From Hyphomicrobiales bacterium (GTDB lineage Bacteria > Pseudomonadota > Alphaproteobacteria > Rhizobiales > Rhizobiaceae): DNA of 64,000 nucleotides. This document shows positions 8,578 to 17,859 of this stretch, in pieces; the first letter of the stretch is position 1; each line of letters opens with the position of its first letter. The notes beneath the pieces are model-generated. The model searched no databases. It was not told where the DNA came from and worked only from the letters and a program-made list of their open reading frames with translations. The DNA is taken from contig UCCA01000033.1 of the NCBI GenBank assembly GCA_900470805.1, positions 1 to 64,000 on the forward strand. The letters run 5' to 3'. The position numbers and the translations under genes were made by a program.

Positions 8578-9411
8578 ATGGCCATTCTCATGTCTTTGCC
8601 GCGATCTGCCGTTTCCGTTTTCGATCCCGACCTGACGCTTCTGCCTGCAGTCGCCCACAAGCTTGATTTCGCGGAGCATGAGGCGGAAGTGCCTCTGCAC
8701 GTCCATCGCAAGGGGCAGTTGATCCTCGCTCTGCACGGAGCCGTCACCTGCACTGCGGGCAACGAGATCTGGATCGTGCCTCCCAATTGCGGCGTATGGA
8801 TTCCGGGCGGCGTTCCACACAGTGCGCGCGCGACCGCGAACGCCCGGCTCAACTATCTGTTTGTGGAACCGGGCTCTGCGAAACTGCCTGAAAACAGTTG
8901 CACGCTGTCGGTGTCCCCCATGATCCGCGAGATGGTCGACCGGCTTGCTCACGAGGGTGCGGACTATCTCGTCGACAGCCATGCCGCCCGGATCGCGCGG
9001 GTGATTCTCGACGAACTTGCGCAGATGCCGCATGAGCGGTTCAATCTGCCGATCTCCAGCCATCCGAAAATCCGAGCGATTGCAGACGCTCTGACGATCG
9101 AGCCATCAGATCGCAGCACTTTGAGCGATTGGGCGAAGCAGCTCGCAATGAGCGACCGGTCACTGGCCCGCCTGCTGATCCATGAAACGGGACTGACGTT
9201 CGGGCGCTGGCGGCAGCAACTCCACCTTGTCGTCGCGCTGCGCGAACTGGCCAGCGGAGAAACGGTGCAGAATGTCGCCGCAGAACTGGGATACGAGTCT
9301 GTCAACGCATTCATAACGATGTTCAAGAAGGCTCTGGGCAGCACGCCTGCGCAATATTTCGCGCAGCGTGTTCAAGTCTCGTCCACAATGTCTAATTATC
9401 AAGGTGATTAA
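8578..9411 (+). CDS. AraC family regulator with cupin sensor (paralogue 1)
   Basis: A 277-residue protein. The N-terminal cupin domain carries LHVHRKGQLILALHG and the conserved VPPNCGVWIPGGVPH block (about 45-85). Two C-terminal HTH motifs follow (DWAKQLAMSDRSLARL and VAAELGYESVNAFITMFKKA, about 185-265), ending in GSTPAQYF. It is divergent from the FUSC operon, which it probably controls. The last 20 bp overlap the 3' end of the convergent, clearly paralogous regulator at 9392-10198. No clear ribosome binding site precedes ATG 8578, and an ATG at 8590 is an alternative. Confidence 0.9.
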   Translation: MAILMSLPRSAVSVFDPDLTLLPAVAHKLDFAEHEAEVPLHVHRKGQLILALHGAVTCTAGNEIWIVPPNCGVWIPGGVPHSARATANARLNYLFVEPGSAKLPENSCTLSVSPMIREMVDRLAHEGADYLVDSHAARIARVILDELAQMPHERFNLPISSHPKIRAIADALTIEPSDRSTLSDWAKQLAMSDRSLARLLIHETGLTFGRWRQQLHLVVALRELASGETVQNVAAELGYESVNAFITMFKKALGSTPAQYFAQRVQVSSTMSNYQGD

Positions 9412-10198
9412 TATACTTCGCAGGAGATACGCCGAGCGCCTTCTTGAACGTGGTAATGAAAGCAGACACTGAAGCATACCCAAGATCGCCAGATACCTGT
9501 TGCACTGTGGCGCCTGCGGCGAGACTCCGGATTGCGATAATCAACTGGAGCTGCTGCCGCCAATTTCCGAAGGTCAAGCCCGTTTCTTTATGAACGAGTC
9601 GGGCAAGCGAGTTCTCGCTCATTGCCACTCGTTTCGACCACTCGCCCATGGTGCTGCGGTCAGAGGGATTTTCGATCAACGCCGATGCGATGCGGCCAAG
9701 GCGTGGCTCATTTGTCAGCGGCAAATGCAAATCCTCTATAGGCATCAACGGCAGTGCGGACAGAAGCAATGTTGTTATTGTATCGGCGTTGGCTTTTGCG
9801 ACCGTGGATTGATCAGCGAGTTCTATGATCAGTTCTCTGACAAGCGGGGAAAGTGTGAGCGTGCAGCATCGACTTGGCATATCGGTGACATCTGGCTCAA
9901 CGAACAGAAAAAACAAACGCGCATTGGCGGTCGCGACATTGCTGTGCAGCATCCCTCCTGGAACCCAGACACCGCAGTGAGGCGGCACCATCCACATCCC
10001 GTTCGGTACGCGACATGTTACACCGCCTCGCAACGCCATGACGAGTTGCCCTTTTCGATGACGATGCTCAGGCGCCTCGCGTTCATTCTCCGATACGTCA
10101 ATTCTGACCGCATGCGCTCGCGCGTACGCACCTTCAAGATTGTGCTCGACAAGAGCCTCAGAGAGAGATGCTCCGAGTTGGTTTGATTTAGCGATCAT
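9392..10198 (-). CDS. AraC family regulator with cupin sensor (paralogue 2)
   Basis: A 268-residue protein closely related along its whole length to the 8578 regulator: HRHRKGQLVMALRG, VPPHCGVWVPGGMLH, then EWSKRVAMSENSLARL and SGDLGYASVSAFITTFKKAL, ending GVSPAKYI. The two genes are tail-to-tail and overlap by 20 bp, consistent with an inverted duplication. Its promoter side faces a small ORF at 10268, with a 7-bp-arm inverted repeat at 10222-10248. Its target is not clear: the gene next to its promoter is only a hypothetical ORF. Confidence 0.9.
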   Translation of the reverse strand: MIAKSNQLGASLSEALVEHNLEGAYARAHAVRIDVSENEREAPEHRHRKGQLVMALRGGVTCRVPNGMWMVPPHCGVWVPGGMLHSNVATANARLFFLFVEPDVTDMPSRCCTLTLSPLVRELIIELADQSTVAKANADTITTLLLSALPLMPIEDLHLPLTNEPRLGRIASALIENPSDRSTMGEWSKRVAMSENSLARLVHKETGLTFGNWRQQLQLIIAIRSLAAGATVQQVSGDLGYASVSAFITTFKKALGVSPAKYINHLDN

Positions 10199-10221
10199 AT
10201 GGGGAAATATCTAAATTCTTC

Positions 10222-10248
10222 TGCACAGTTTGTCGATATTGCTGTGCA
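10222..10248. promoter_or_regulatory. Inverted repeat upstream of araC paralogue 2
   Basis: TGCACAG and CTGTGCA arms separated by 13 nt lie 24 bp upstream of the araC start at 10198 and just before the small ORF at 10268. It may be an operator for one or both genes. Confidence 0.4.
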
Positions 10249-10267
10249 AATAAACCGGAGAATGACG

Positions 10268-10615
10268 ATGTCAGTTCAAAATCATGAGCCTCAGTGGTCT
10301 GATATTTTCCAGACTGAAATGCGACTACCTCAAAAGCGCTACCGTAGACGTTGCATTCTACCGATACATCATATGGCTATAGGATCTACTCGGCCACGCA
10401 TCCCAACAAAATTTATGAAAACCGTCCTCGCGAGAATTTGGAATTTCTTTAGTTACCGACCGCCAACCGCTCCGGTCGTCTCGTGTGCAGATCCGCTCGA
10501 GTCATATATGTATGCATGCTTATCAGCTCCGCTCTTTTGCTACGTTTCGCCGGCAATGTATGGATTTCCTGCTCCTGATGATGACAATGACAGTGAGCAG
10601 GATGACGAGCGCTAG
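10268..10615 (+). CDS. Hypothetical small protein
   Basis: A 115-codon frame beginning at an ATG with GGAG about 7 nt upstream. The product is Arg-rich in its first half (KRYRRR near 21-26) and acidic at its end (PDDDNDSEQDDER). No family is recognised. The good ribosome binding site and position divergent from an AraC gene favour a real gene; the unusual composition argues against. The rest of the gap, 10616-10693, shows nothing else. Confidence 0.35.
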   Translation: MSVQNHEPQWSDIFQTEMRLPQKRYRRRCILPIHHMAIGSTRPRIPTKFMKTVLARIWNFFSYRPPTAPVVSCADPLESYMYACLSAPLFCYVSPAMYGFPAPDDDNDSEQDDER

Positions 10616-10693
10616 AGAAGCGGTGTGCCAGCAGAATGACCGCGTCTGCGTTCGCGGGAGCCGTCGATCCAAAGTTCGCGCAAAAGCAAAGTT

Positions 10694-11101
10694 CTATAGC
10701 TCTGATGACAAGCGCCCGTCGCGTTGCGGCTTGCGGATAAATCGTTCAACGAGTTCATCCGTCCATTCCACATATTCCACGTGGAGGCCATCGGCATGGC
10801 GGGCGTAGAGCATCCGCCCTGTAGGGACGTCAACGATTGGCTGGGTGATGGTTGCTCCGCACGCAAGCAGTTCGGCTTCAATTGCCTCGATATCACGCAC
10901 GATAACAGGGCCGTGGCTATCGCGAATTGGTGCGAGTGATTGCTCTGTTCCCGCAACAACGAACATATCCCCAACGCCGGCCAAATCCCATTCCCCGAAG
11001 CGGAACCGCACATGTGCTTTGCGACCGTGAAGCCGTTCGAGGGTGGCCAGCGTCGCATCGCAGTCTGCCGAAAACATCCGTGCATAGGTTTTGAGGATCA
11101 T
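10694..11101 (-). CDS. VOC (glyoxalase/bleomycin-resistance fold) protein
   Basis: A 135-residue protein starting MILKTYARMF. It has the paired beta-alpha-beta-beta-beta layout of the vicinal-oxygen-chelate superfamily: FGEWDLAGVGDMFVVAG in the first half and GRMLYARHADGLHVEYVEW near the C-terminus. The second half keeps the typical D-G-x-x-x-E/Y pattern. It is divergent from a TetR gene at 11178, with two inverted repeats between, so it is probably the regulated target. Substrate unknown. Confidence 0.75.
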   Translation of the reverse strand: MILKTYARMFSADCDATLATLERLHGRKAHVRFRFGEWDLAGVGDMFVVAGTEQSLAPIRDSHGPVIVRDIEAIEAELLACGATITQPIVDVPTGRMLYARHADGLHVEYVEWTDELVERFIRKPQRDGRLSSEL

Positions 11102-11118
11102 GTCACACCTTATTTATT

Positions 11119-11174
11119 GATCACTACATATCTAAACTCGTTGACTTGTCGCGGTCAACGGTTCTTTAGTGATC
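11119..11174. promoter_or_regulatory. Nested inverted repeats in VOC/tetR promoter
   Basis: An outer pair GATCACTA (11119-11126) and TAGTGATC (11167-11174) flanks an inner pair CGTTGAC (11139-11145) and GTCAACG (11154-11160). The inner palindrome, 22 bp overall and midway between the divergent genes, is the better TetR-operator candidate. Confidence 0.5.
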
Positions 11175-11177
11175 GAT

Positions 11178-11777
11178 ATGAAACAGGAACCGAATAAAGG
11201 TGGTCGCCCTCGCAGCTTTGATCGCGACGACGCGATTGAGACAGCAATGCACCTCTTCTGGAGGTACGGATATGAGGGAGTTTCGCTTGCCATGCTGACA
11301 GAAGCGATTGGCATAGCTGCCCCCAGTCTCTATGCCGCTTTCGGAAGCAAAACCGGGCTATATCGCGAGGCTCTGGATCGCTACTCGACGATGGCCGAAT
11401 TCACGCTTTCGCGTACTGACGAGGACTGCCTGACCCTCGACGAAGCCCTTAAGCATCTATTCGACCAAGCCATCGAGAGAGTGACGGGGGAGCAGGGCGA
11501 ACGCGGATGCATGGTTTCAATAGGATTGCTTTTCTGCCACCCAGATCACGTTCAATTGTGCGACGAGCTTGCTACCCGCCGACACGATATGGCAGAACGC
11601 CTTGAGAATGACCTTCGGCATTGGCTGCCACCAGCTCGTTGCTGCGACGCTGCGCGCTTCCTCTGCGCTGTTCTGCAAGGCATTGCCGTTCAGGCCAAGG
11701 ACGGAGCGACCGCGCACGATCTTCGCGCCACGACAAATATCGGGCGGGCGGCAGTTACAGCGATGATTGCGGTGTAA
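11178..11777 (+). CDS. TetR family transcriptional regulator
   Basis: A 199-residue protein from ATG 11178; a GTG at 11169 would add three residues, and neither has a strong ribosome binding site. The N-terminal HTH is clear: GGRPRSFDRDDAIETAMHLF, then YGYEGVSLAMLTEAIGIAAP and SLYAAFGSKTGLYREAL (about 7-62). The C-terminal part has several Cys residues (RCCDAARFLCAVLQG) of the kind seen in TetR_C members that sense electrophiles, but no sensing role can be claimed. It is divergent from the VOC gene and probably represses it. Confidence 0.88.
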   Translation: MKQEPNKGGRPRSFDRDDAIETAMHLFWRYGYEGVSLAMLTEAIGIAAPSLYAAFGSKTGLYREALDRYSTMAEFTLSRTDEDCLTLDEALKHLFDQAIERVTGEQGERGCMVSIGLLFCHPDHVQLCDELATRRHDMAERLENDLRHWLPPARCCDAARFLCAVLQGIAVQAKDGATAHDLRATTNIGRAAVTAMIAV

Positions 11778-11936
11778 CCAACGATGAGGGGTGAGGATTT
11801 CGAGGCGGTACGTCACGACGCGAACCGTCGTTATACGTGAGCTGTTTGGGCTCTTGTCCGCGATTGGCCGCTTTTCGATTTCTTAACGTCAGTGCCTACT
11901 TCAGCCACCTCGACAAACTTCGCAAAGGTGCTTCGC

Positions 11937-12698
11937 TTACTTGCCGCCGGTGACGTCGAGGAATGTACCGGTAATGAAGGAGGCCTCGTCGCTCGCAAGC
12001 CACACTATCGCGCGAGCGACTTCTTCGGGCTGGCCACCTCTTCCCATGGGGATTGTGTCCTTGACCCTATCCACCCGTCCAGGCTCTCCCCCACTCGCAT
12101 GCATCTCGGTGTAGATATGGCCTGGGCGAATGCAGCAGACGCGTATCCCTTCCCGCGCTACTTCCTTGGAGAAGCCGATTGTGAATGTTTCAAGGGCGCC
12201 TTTCGAGGAGGCGTAGTCGACATATTCGTTTGGGCTGCCGAGCCGTGCCGACGCCGACGAAATGTTGATCACGACACCACCCGGCCCGTTGTGGCGGGTG
12301 GACATCCGCTTTGCCGCCTGCTGGGCACAGAGCATAGGGCCGATCGCGTTGACCGCGAACATCCGTTGCATGCGCTCGAAGCCAAGGTGCTCCAGCCGCG
12401 ATTGCTGCGCAATAATCCCGGCATTGTTCACAAGCACATCGATCCGGCCAAACTCCTGGTCGATCGTGGAGAAAAGCTGAGTGATTTGCACGGGATCGGC
12501 ACTGTCTGCCCGCACGGCCAAAGCTCTGCGCCCGGCAGCTTCCACATCCGCTGCGACCGCTTGTGCCGCGGTTTCATTGGAAAGAAAAGTGATGACGACA
12601 TCATAGCCTCTGGCGGCGGCAAGCCGCGCAGTCGCAGCGCCGACGCCACGGCTTCCTCCGGTTATCAACATCAGGGGTGTCTGCGAAACGGTATTCAT
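11937..12698 (-). CDS. SDR family oxidoreductase (glucose-1-dehydrogenase-like)
   Basis: A 253-residue classical SDR with TGGSRGVGAA (about 13-22), NNAG (about 91-94), the catalytic Ser in INISS (about 145-149), and YASSK (about 161-165). It ends with the usual ASFITGTFLDVTGGK. It lies 35 bp downstream of an MFS gene on the same strand, so the two form an operon controlled by the divergent LysR regulator at 14058. Substrate unknown. Confidence 0.9.
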   Translation of the reverse strand: MNTVSQTPLMLITGGSRGVGAATARLAAARGYDVVITFLSNETAAQAVAADVEAAGRRALAVRADSADPVQITQLFSTIDQEFGRIDVLVNNAGIIAQQSRLEHLGFERMQRMFAVNAIGPMLCAQQAAKRMSTRHNGPGGVVINISSASARLGSPNEYVDYASSKGALETFTIGFSKEVAREGIRVCCIRPGHIYTEMHASGGEPGRVDRVKDTIPMGRGGQPEEVARAIVWLASDEASFITGTFLDVTGGK

Positions 12699-12733
12699 TT
12701 TCTTGCCTTTCTCAGGGGATTGGATGAAGCCGT

Positions 12734-13960
12734 TCAGGAGCCGGCCGGTTTTTTGATTCCGGCTGCGGACCTTCGCAGATGGGGTCCTAACGCCAGTACG
12801 AGTGGAATTATCAGGACAGCGGTGGCGGCCGCTGCAAGAACGCCGATTGCGCGACTGCTGTGATCAGCAATGGTGCCGTATAAGATCGGGGCGAGGCCAC
12901 CGGAGCCGATAACGCTCGTATAGAAGATTGCGAACGCCCGACCTGTATCGCCGTCCGAAAGTTCAGGCACGGTACCGTAGAGCACCGACGATGTGCCGTT
13001 GAGAACAATGCCGAGCAGCGGTAGCAAGATCAGCGTCAAGGGAAGTGGAGTGAACAGTGTCGCGAGGATCAGCGAGGCTGTCGTGGCCTCGGCTATCATC
13101 ACGGTCCTGACGACGCCCAGCCTTTCTCCAAGCCCGCCGAAAACCGCTTTCCCGAACGCGCCACCGATAAACAGCAAGGCGAGAGCGACACCGACCGTCG
13201 GTAGGCCACCACCGCGTCCCTGAACAAGAAAGGGAAGAAACAGCAGATACCCCATGCGGGTGGCAGTATCGAAGCCGCCAATCATCGTCAGAATACGGAA
13301 GCCGCGGCATTGACGACTGATCGTGGCCTGCCTTCCACCTTCCATGGAGGAGGAAACGGAGGGCACCAGCTGCACCAAGGTGAAGATCAGCGCGATTCCG
13401 AGCATCGCCATCAACCCGAGCACTGGTTGCCAGGTCAGAACCGTCAGCAGCAGCGCAACGAGCGCCGGCAACACCGCCTTTCCAAGATCCCCCGCGAAAT
13501 TATAAATACCGAGAGGGCGTCGCGCGGCATCCCCATAGCTTTCGGTAACAAACAGGGAAGCGCGCGGATGCTGAATGCTCGACCCAATACCGGCCACGAC
13601 GAGGCCGACGCAAAGTCCCGCCAGCCCCAATGGCAGGGCCATGATCACCAGGCCGGCTGCTGCGATAGCTGTCGAGAGGATCAGCGCGGCGCGCGGTGAC
13701 CAGCCGCGAAGAAGCCGATTGGCAGGTAGCTGAAGACCGCCCATGGTCGCGTAATAGAGGGCACGGATACCGGCAAGTGCCGCATAGGAGAGCCCAAACT
13801 GAGATTGCCAGACCGGCATGAAGGCATAGAGAGCGTCCGTGTAACCATCATGCAGGGCATGTGTGAGACTGACTCCGAAAAGGCTACGCTTTTGAGTGTT
13901 CCATCGACTGCTGCGGTTCATCTGTGACTGTTCTGCCCGGAATGCTGTTTGCCTTGCCAT
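12734..13960 (-). CDS. MFS transporter (Fsr/NarK-like efflux type)
   Basis: A 408-residue protein with about 12 hydrophobic segments and a short cytoplasmic N-terminus. The first helix has an HALHDGYTDALYAF motif like the HxxxD region of fosmidomycin-resistance-type carriers. A GIGSSIQHPRAS segment follows near residue 125. It precedes the SDR gene and is divergent from the LysR gene. An internal ATG at 13921 is an alternative start. Probably exports, or less likely imports, a small compound handled by the SDR. Confidence 0.85.
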   Translation of the reverse strand: MARQTAFRAEQSQMNRSSRWNTQKRSLFGVSLTHALHDGYTDALYAFMPVWQSQFGLSYAALAGIRALYYATMGGLQLPANRLLRGWSPRAALILSTAIAAAGLVIMALPLGLAGLCVGLVVAGIGSSIQHPRASLFVTESYGDAARRPLGIYNFAGDLGKAVLPALVALLLTVLTWQPVLGLMAMLGIALIFTLVQLVPSVSSSMEGGRQATISRQCRGFRILTMIGGFDTATRMGYLLFLPFLVQGRGGGLPTVGVALALLFIGGAFGKAVFGGLGERLGVVRTVMIAEATTASLILATLFTPLPLTLILLPLLGIVLNGTSSVLYGTVPELSDGDTGRAFAIFYTSVIGSGGLAPILYGTIADHSSRAIGVLAAAATAVLIIPLVLALGPHLRRSAAGIKKPAGS

Positions 13961-14057
13961 ATCTGGCTATCCACTAATTCGACGGTATACGTGTGAGCTT
14001 TCATCGACTAGTATGGATTTGCTCACGCATATCGTTCGCTTTTCTCACGGATATAGG

Positions 14058-14987
14058 ATGCGCGGTCTTCCCCCCTTGAATGCCCTACGCATATTCGAAG
14101 TCGCTGCACGGACCGGGAGCTATGCCGAGGCAGGAGCTGAACTCGGCCTCACCCATGGCGCAGTGAGCCGACAGATCGCCGCATTGGAAGGCTGGCTGGG
14201 TCAGAAGCTGTTTGTGCGGGAAGGACGCAAGATGGTCGCAACACCAACGGCGAGAATCTTCGCCGCGGAGGTCGGCCTATCATTCAATCGCTTGGCTGTA
14301 GCAGCAGAGGCCTGTGGGCGCCCGAACGCGCGCCGCATCCTGCGCGTCAGCGCCCCAACCAGCCTGGCGATGCGCTGGCTCATCCCTCGGCTTGGGAGCT
14401 ACAACGCCAATCACCCGCAGGTCGAAGTCGTCGTTACGACCGTGTCCTGTGTTCAGGAAGAATTGCGCGGCGGCGCGGATCTCTCGATCCGGCGCGGTGT
14501 GGTTAGGGAAGATATATGGCCCCAGCACCATGTCGTTCCGCTGCTCGACGACGTGGATACGTTGATCATGAGCCCCGCGTTATTTGCTGAGCGCCCGATC
14601 CTCAAGCCCATGGACATTGAGGGGCATACGCTGCTTGCCAGCGAAACGCGTCCCGGCGACTGGATGAACTGGCTTGAAGCCGCGGGCCTCCAGCATCTGA
14701 CCGGATTGCCTCGACAGACATTTGATCACTTCTTTGTCGCGCGCCAGGCGGTAGAAGATGGGCTTGGCATCGGGATCGGCCCACTTCCCATGCTTGATAT
14801 CGACATTGCCAGCGGAAGGCTGATGACTCCATTTCCGGAGATCAGGGTTCCTCGGACTGGTTATGTCGCTGTAGTCCCCCGCGATGCCGATTCTGGAAAC
14901 TTGGTTCGCGGTTTCGTTGACTGGATGATTGACGAGGCGTCTAGCGAAAACAAGGTCGGCACGGAAGTTCGCCTACCCAGATGTTAG
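14058..14987 (+). CDS. LysR family regulator (GcvA-like)
   Basis: A 309-residue protein from ATG 14058. The frame is open from 13896 but the extra part overlaps the divergent MFS gene. The wHTH reads LNALRIFEVAARTGSYAEAG then LGLTHGAVSRQIAALEGWLG (about 6-48), typical of the GcvA subgroup. The effector domain starts near residue 95 (RILRVSAPTSLAMRWLIPRL). It is head-to-head with the MFS-SDR operon and likely its activator, binding the 97-bp shared promoter. Confidence 0.9.
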   Translation: MRGLPPLNALRIFEVAARTGSYAEAGAELGLTHGAVSRQIAALEGWLGQKLFVREGRKMVATPTARIFAAEVGLSFNRLAVAAEACGRPNARRILRVSAPTSLAMRWLIPRLGSYNANHPQVEVVVTTVSCVQEELRGGADLSIRRGVVREDIWPQHHVVPLLDDVDTLIMSPALFAERPILKPMDIEGHTLLASETRPGDWMNWLEAAGLQHLTGLPRQTFDHFFVARQAVEDGLGIGIGPLPMLDIDIASGRLMTPFPEIRVPRTGYVAVVPRDADSGNLVRGFVDWMIDEASSENKVGTEVRLPRC

Positions 14988-15188
14988 TCAGCAACTTCTA
15001 AGCAGAACAATCTTCGCGTTCGTTACGGCTTCGGTAGCATTTGTGGTTCTCGCGATGGGTCAGAGCTTACTTCAAAATAGATTATTTCAACGGGGCAAGG
15101 TCAGCGGCACAATCTATTCTGCGCTATCGCGTGGATCGAGCTCGCAACCGTCTTTAACTCGTAGCCACGACCGTTGGATAACTCCAAG

Positions 15189-16496
15189 TCATTGATAGTG
15201 GCTTGGGAAAACAATGTCTTGATCGACAAGGACATTGAACTTGTAGCCGGGTCGAATCTGCAACGTCGGCTGCACGTCCATATTCCGCTGGATCGTCCGG
15301 TCGGCCACTCGCCCGAAGGTCTCGGCAAAATTGCGCCTCGCAGCGTCGGAGGCCGTATCCTGGGTGGCAAGCGTCGAGCTCTGGGGCACCGCCATGTCGA
15401 TGCCCGTCCCGATCAACGCGATCATGACGGCCGAGCCGAAGGTTTTGAGATAGTGGTTGTTCACCTTGTCATTGAAGCCACCGTACCCTTCAGCATCCGT
15501 GCCGACCATGCCGCCGATTTGCAACGTCGACCCGTTTGGGAAGATGATGTCTGACCAGACGACGAGCACGCGGCTCTGGCCGAACGACACCTTGCTATCG
15601 TAACGGCCGAACAGTTTCGTGCCCTGGGGGATCAGCAGGCGATGGCCTGTTGCGCTGTCATAGACATTCTGGCTGACTTGGGCAGTGATACGCCCTGGCA
15701 GGTCGGAGTTGATGCCGGTGATCAATGTCGCCGGAATAACGGAGCCGCGTTTCAGTTCGTATAGGGACTGCTGGGGTACGACACGATTCGGCAGGTATCC
15801 GAGATCCTTGAGATCGGCATTGAAGAAGTCTTCCTTGGAGCTCTGTCCGTTGGGATCGACGTTCTGTCCGCCCAGACCGGCGCGCAAGGCCGCGGCGTAA
15901 AGATCGGACGCGTTTCCGTTCGTGGCAGCTGGGGTCGTCATCCGGGCCGCGGCGGTATCATCTTTTTCCGACGGTGCATCCAGCTTGCCGCGATCGATGG
16001 CAAGCGGCGCGTCATAGGCGGAGTCCCGCGCCTGTATCCGGGCCATCCGCTGGCGTTGCTGCTCGCGCAGAACCTGCTCCTGTTGCTCACGGGCGAGCCG
16101 CGCCCGCCAAATCTCTTCGGGCTCTAGTTCCGATCCGCGCCGTTGCTCCTCTATTTGTTCGGGCTGCGTGAACGGATTGGCCACCTTCTCTTCGGCCTGC
16201 TTCGTATCGACTGGCGTCGGCTGGAACGTCGTCTGCTGCTGCGGCTCGCCAATGATACCGTCGGTGACGCCCCGCTTGATCTGGTCGGCATAGGTTGACG
16301 CCGGATTGCCCGAACTGGTGTCCGGACCGTTATTCTTGCCGAAGTAAAGCCCGCGCGAGGCGAGCCCAAAGAAGATTATGCCAAGAAAGGCGACGAGCAG
16401 CACGATCACGACGATGACCGGCAGACGGTTCACCCGCTTGATGCCGGACGTGGCCTGACTGTTCGCGGCACCACCAAGCTTGAGAGACTGCACCAT
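15189..16496 (-). CDS. trbI: TrbI, VirB10-like outer-channel/energy-sensing protein
   Basis: A 435-residue last gene of the trb operon. One transmembrane helix (LPVIVVIVLLVAFLGIIF, about 25-42) is followed by a long Gln/Arg-rich, partly coiled-coil periplasmic region (about 100-200). The conserved VirB10 C-terminal beta-barrel domain follows (GSVIPATLITGINSDLPG near 250, then RLLIPQGTKLFGRYDS and VVWSDIIFPNG). TrbI links inner- and outer-membrane complexes of the type IV secretion channel used for conjugation. The 200 bp between its stop and the convergent lysR gene contain no gene or clear terminator. Confidence 0.95.
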   Translation of the reverse strand: MVQSLKLGGAANSQATSGIKRVNRLPVIVVIVLLVAFLGIIFFGLASRGLYFGKNNGPDTSSGNPASTYADQIKRGVTDGIIGEPQQQTTFQPTPVDTKQAEEKVANPFTQPEQIEEQRRGSELEPEEIWRARLAREQQEQVLREQQRQRMARIQARDSAYDAPLAIDRGKLDAPSEKDDTAAARMTTPAATNGNASDLYAAALRAGLGGQNVDPNGQSSKEDFFNADLKDLGYLPNRVVPQQSLYELKRGSVIPATLITGINSDLPGRITAQVSQNVYDSATGHRLLIPQGTKLFGRYDSKVSFGQSRVLVVWSDIIFPNGSTLQIGGMVGTDAEGYGGFNDKVNNHYLKTFGSAVMIALIGTGIDMAVPQSSTLATQDTASDAARRNFAETFGRVADRTIQRNMDVQPTLQIRPGYKFNVLVDQDIVFPSHYQ

Positions 16497-16508
16497 GATG
16501 TTTCCCCC

Positions 16509-16988
16509 TCACCCGCGCCGCATGAGCGAAAGGGCGCTTGCCGGTGTCGCACCCGATGTCGTCACTGTGTAGGCCCGGCCGAGTTCGATGCTGCTCGTGG
16601 AAAGGCGCGCGAGCACCTGGCCTTCGTAAGGCACGATGACGTAGGCGAGCGGAACGATCGCCGCACCGCCATCCGTCTTCTGATCGGTGACAACGGCATA
16701 GCCCCATCCCTTCAGGGCTGCTTGAAGCGCCTGTCCGAATGGAGAACCATCCTGTTTGAGCGCAACGGTTGCCTTCCCCTGTCCGATCTGTTCGGCAAGA
16801 CGGCTGACCATATCGCCCGCAATGGCACCCGCCGCGGGTCCGGAGATTTCTGGAGGTGCCGCGCTGGAGGCGAGGACGTCGGCGTCCATCGACTGGCATC
16901 CGGAAACGAGGATGGCGAGGGCAGTCGTTGTGGCGAAGCACCGGATCGGGCCCAGACGGTTTCCTGTGCGACGGAGGAGCTTCAACAT
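16509..16988 (-). CDS. trbH: TrbH conjugal transfer lipoprotein
   Basis: A 159-residue protein. The N-terminal signal sequence ends in a lipobox (ILVSGC, Cys near residue 30), so it should be an outer-membrane lipoprotein. The start ATG overlaps the trbG stop in a TGATG arrangement; a GTG one codon earlier is possible. TrbH occurs only in this type of mating system, and its position between trbG and trbI matches Ti-plasmid operons. Confidence 0.88.
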   Translation of the reverse strand: MLKLLRRTGNRLGPIRCFATTTALAILVSGCQSMDADVLASSAAPPEISGPAAGAIAGDMVSRLAEQIGQGKATVALKQDGSPFGQALQAALKGWGYAVVTDQKTDGGAAIVPLAYVIVPYEGQVLARLSTSSIELGRAYTVTTSGATPASALSLMRRG

Positions 16989-17854
16989 CACCGCCCTCCC
17001 CTGCTGATCTTCACCTTCTGCTGTTTCCAGCCGACGCCTGAGACAAGGACAGCACGATCAATATTGTAATCGACCACCATTATGTTGTTCTTCATGCGAT
17101 AGTTGACGATGCGGTTCTGTCCGCCGGAGACGACGAATAGAACCGGGGCATCCTGACCGGAGATTGATCGCGGAAACTGGATGTAGGTTTTTTGCCCATC
17201 CGAATAGACCCGCGTCGGCCGCCAGCCAGCGCTGCCCGAGACGGAATAGGCAAAGCTCAATTGCTCGGCCGGAACGCCGGCGCCGGGAACCATGCTGGCT
17301 TCCAGCCGCGCGTTGACGTCTGCAAGCTTTGCCGAGACGTCCTCCGGATATTCGAAACCGACGCGCGCCATATACTGCGTGGCATGTGATTTCAGCTGGA
17401 TGTGATAGGTGCGGCGGGAAGTGGTCACGACCATCGACGTGACCAGACCCGGTTCCGACGGCTTGACGATCAGGTGGATCGCCTGCCCACCGGCCGCACC
17501 AGAGGTCGCAGGCTCCACCTTCCAGCGCACAGTGTCGCCGACGAGCACATCGCGAACGACCTCGCCACCCTGAAGCTCGATGTCGCAGACCTGCAGTGGC
17601 GAGCAGACGACTGAGGGCTGCACTTCGCCATAGAGGAAAATGACCTTTCCATCCGCTCCTTTCGTCACGAGGCCGCGGCTTCCGCGCCATTGTGTCGAAA
17701 TCCCCATGCCTTTCGCCTCATTTGCGGTGACACCATCGGCGGCGAGCGAAGCAGACGGGAGAAGGGTTAAAGAGACAGCAACGGCGATAGCAATGATGCT
17801 GGCGCTCATCGTGACCCGCGATAGTTCGTGCGTTCTGTTCATGTTCGGGGCCAT
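16988..17854 (-). CDS. trbG: TrbG, VirB9-like channel protein
   Basis: A 288-residue secreted protein with a signal peptide (IIAIAVAVSLTLLPSASLAA). The VirB9/CagX domain follows: DGKVIFLYGEVQPSVVCSPL near 65-85, and a C-terminal GWRPTRVYSDGQKTYIQFP around 205-225. It forms the outer-membrane core complex with TrbI and TrbH. The start is uncertain: ATG 17854 was preferred, while a TTG at 17863 overlapping the trbF stop is an alternative. Confidence 0.93.
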   Translation of the reverse strand: MAPNMNRTHELSRVTMSASIIAIAVAVSLTLLPSASLAADGVTANEAKGMGISTQWRGSRGLVTKGADGKVIFLYGEVQPSVVCSPLQVCDIELQGGEVVRDVLVGDTVRWKVEPATSGAAGGQAIHLIVKPSEPGLVTSMVVTTSRRTYHIQLKSHATQYMARVGFEYPEDVSAKLADVNARLEASMVPGAGVPAEQLSFAYSVSGSAGWRPTRVYSDGQKTYIQFPRSISGQDAPVLFVVSGGQNRIVNYRMKNNIMVVDYNIDRAVLVSGVGWKQQKVKISRGGR

Positions 17855-17859
17855 GCCTT

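Noticed and set aside
11892..12863. 323-codon plus-strand open frame
   Set aside because: It is antisense to a clear SDR gene, with a protein-like pattern only on the other strand.
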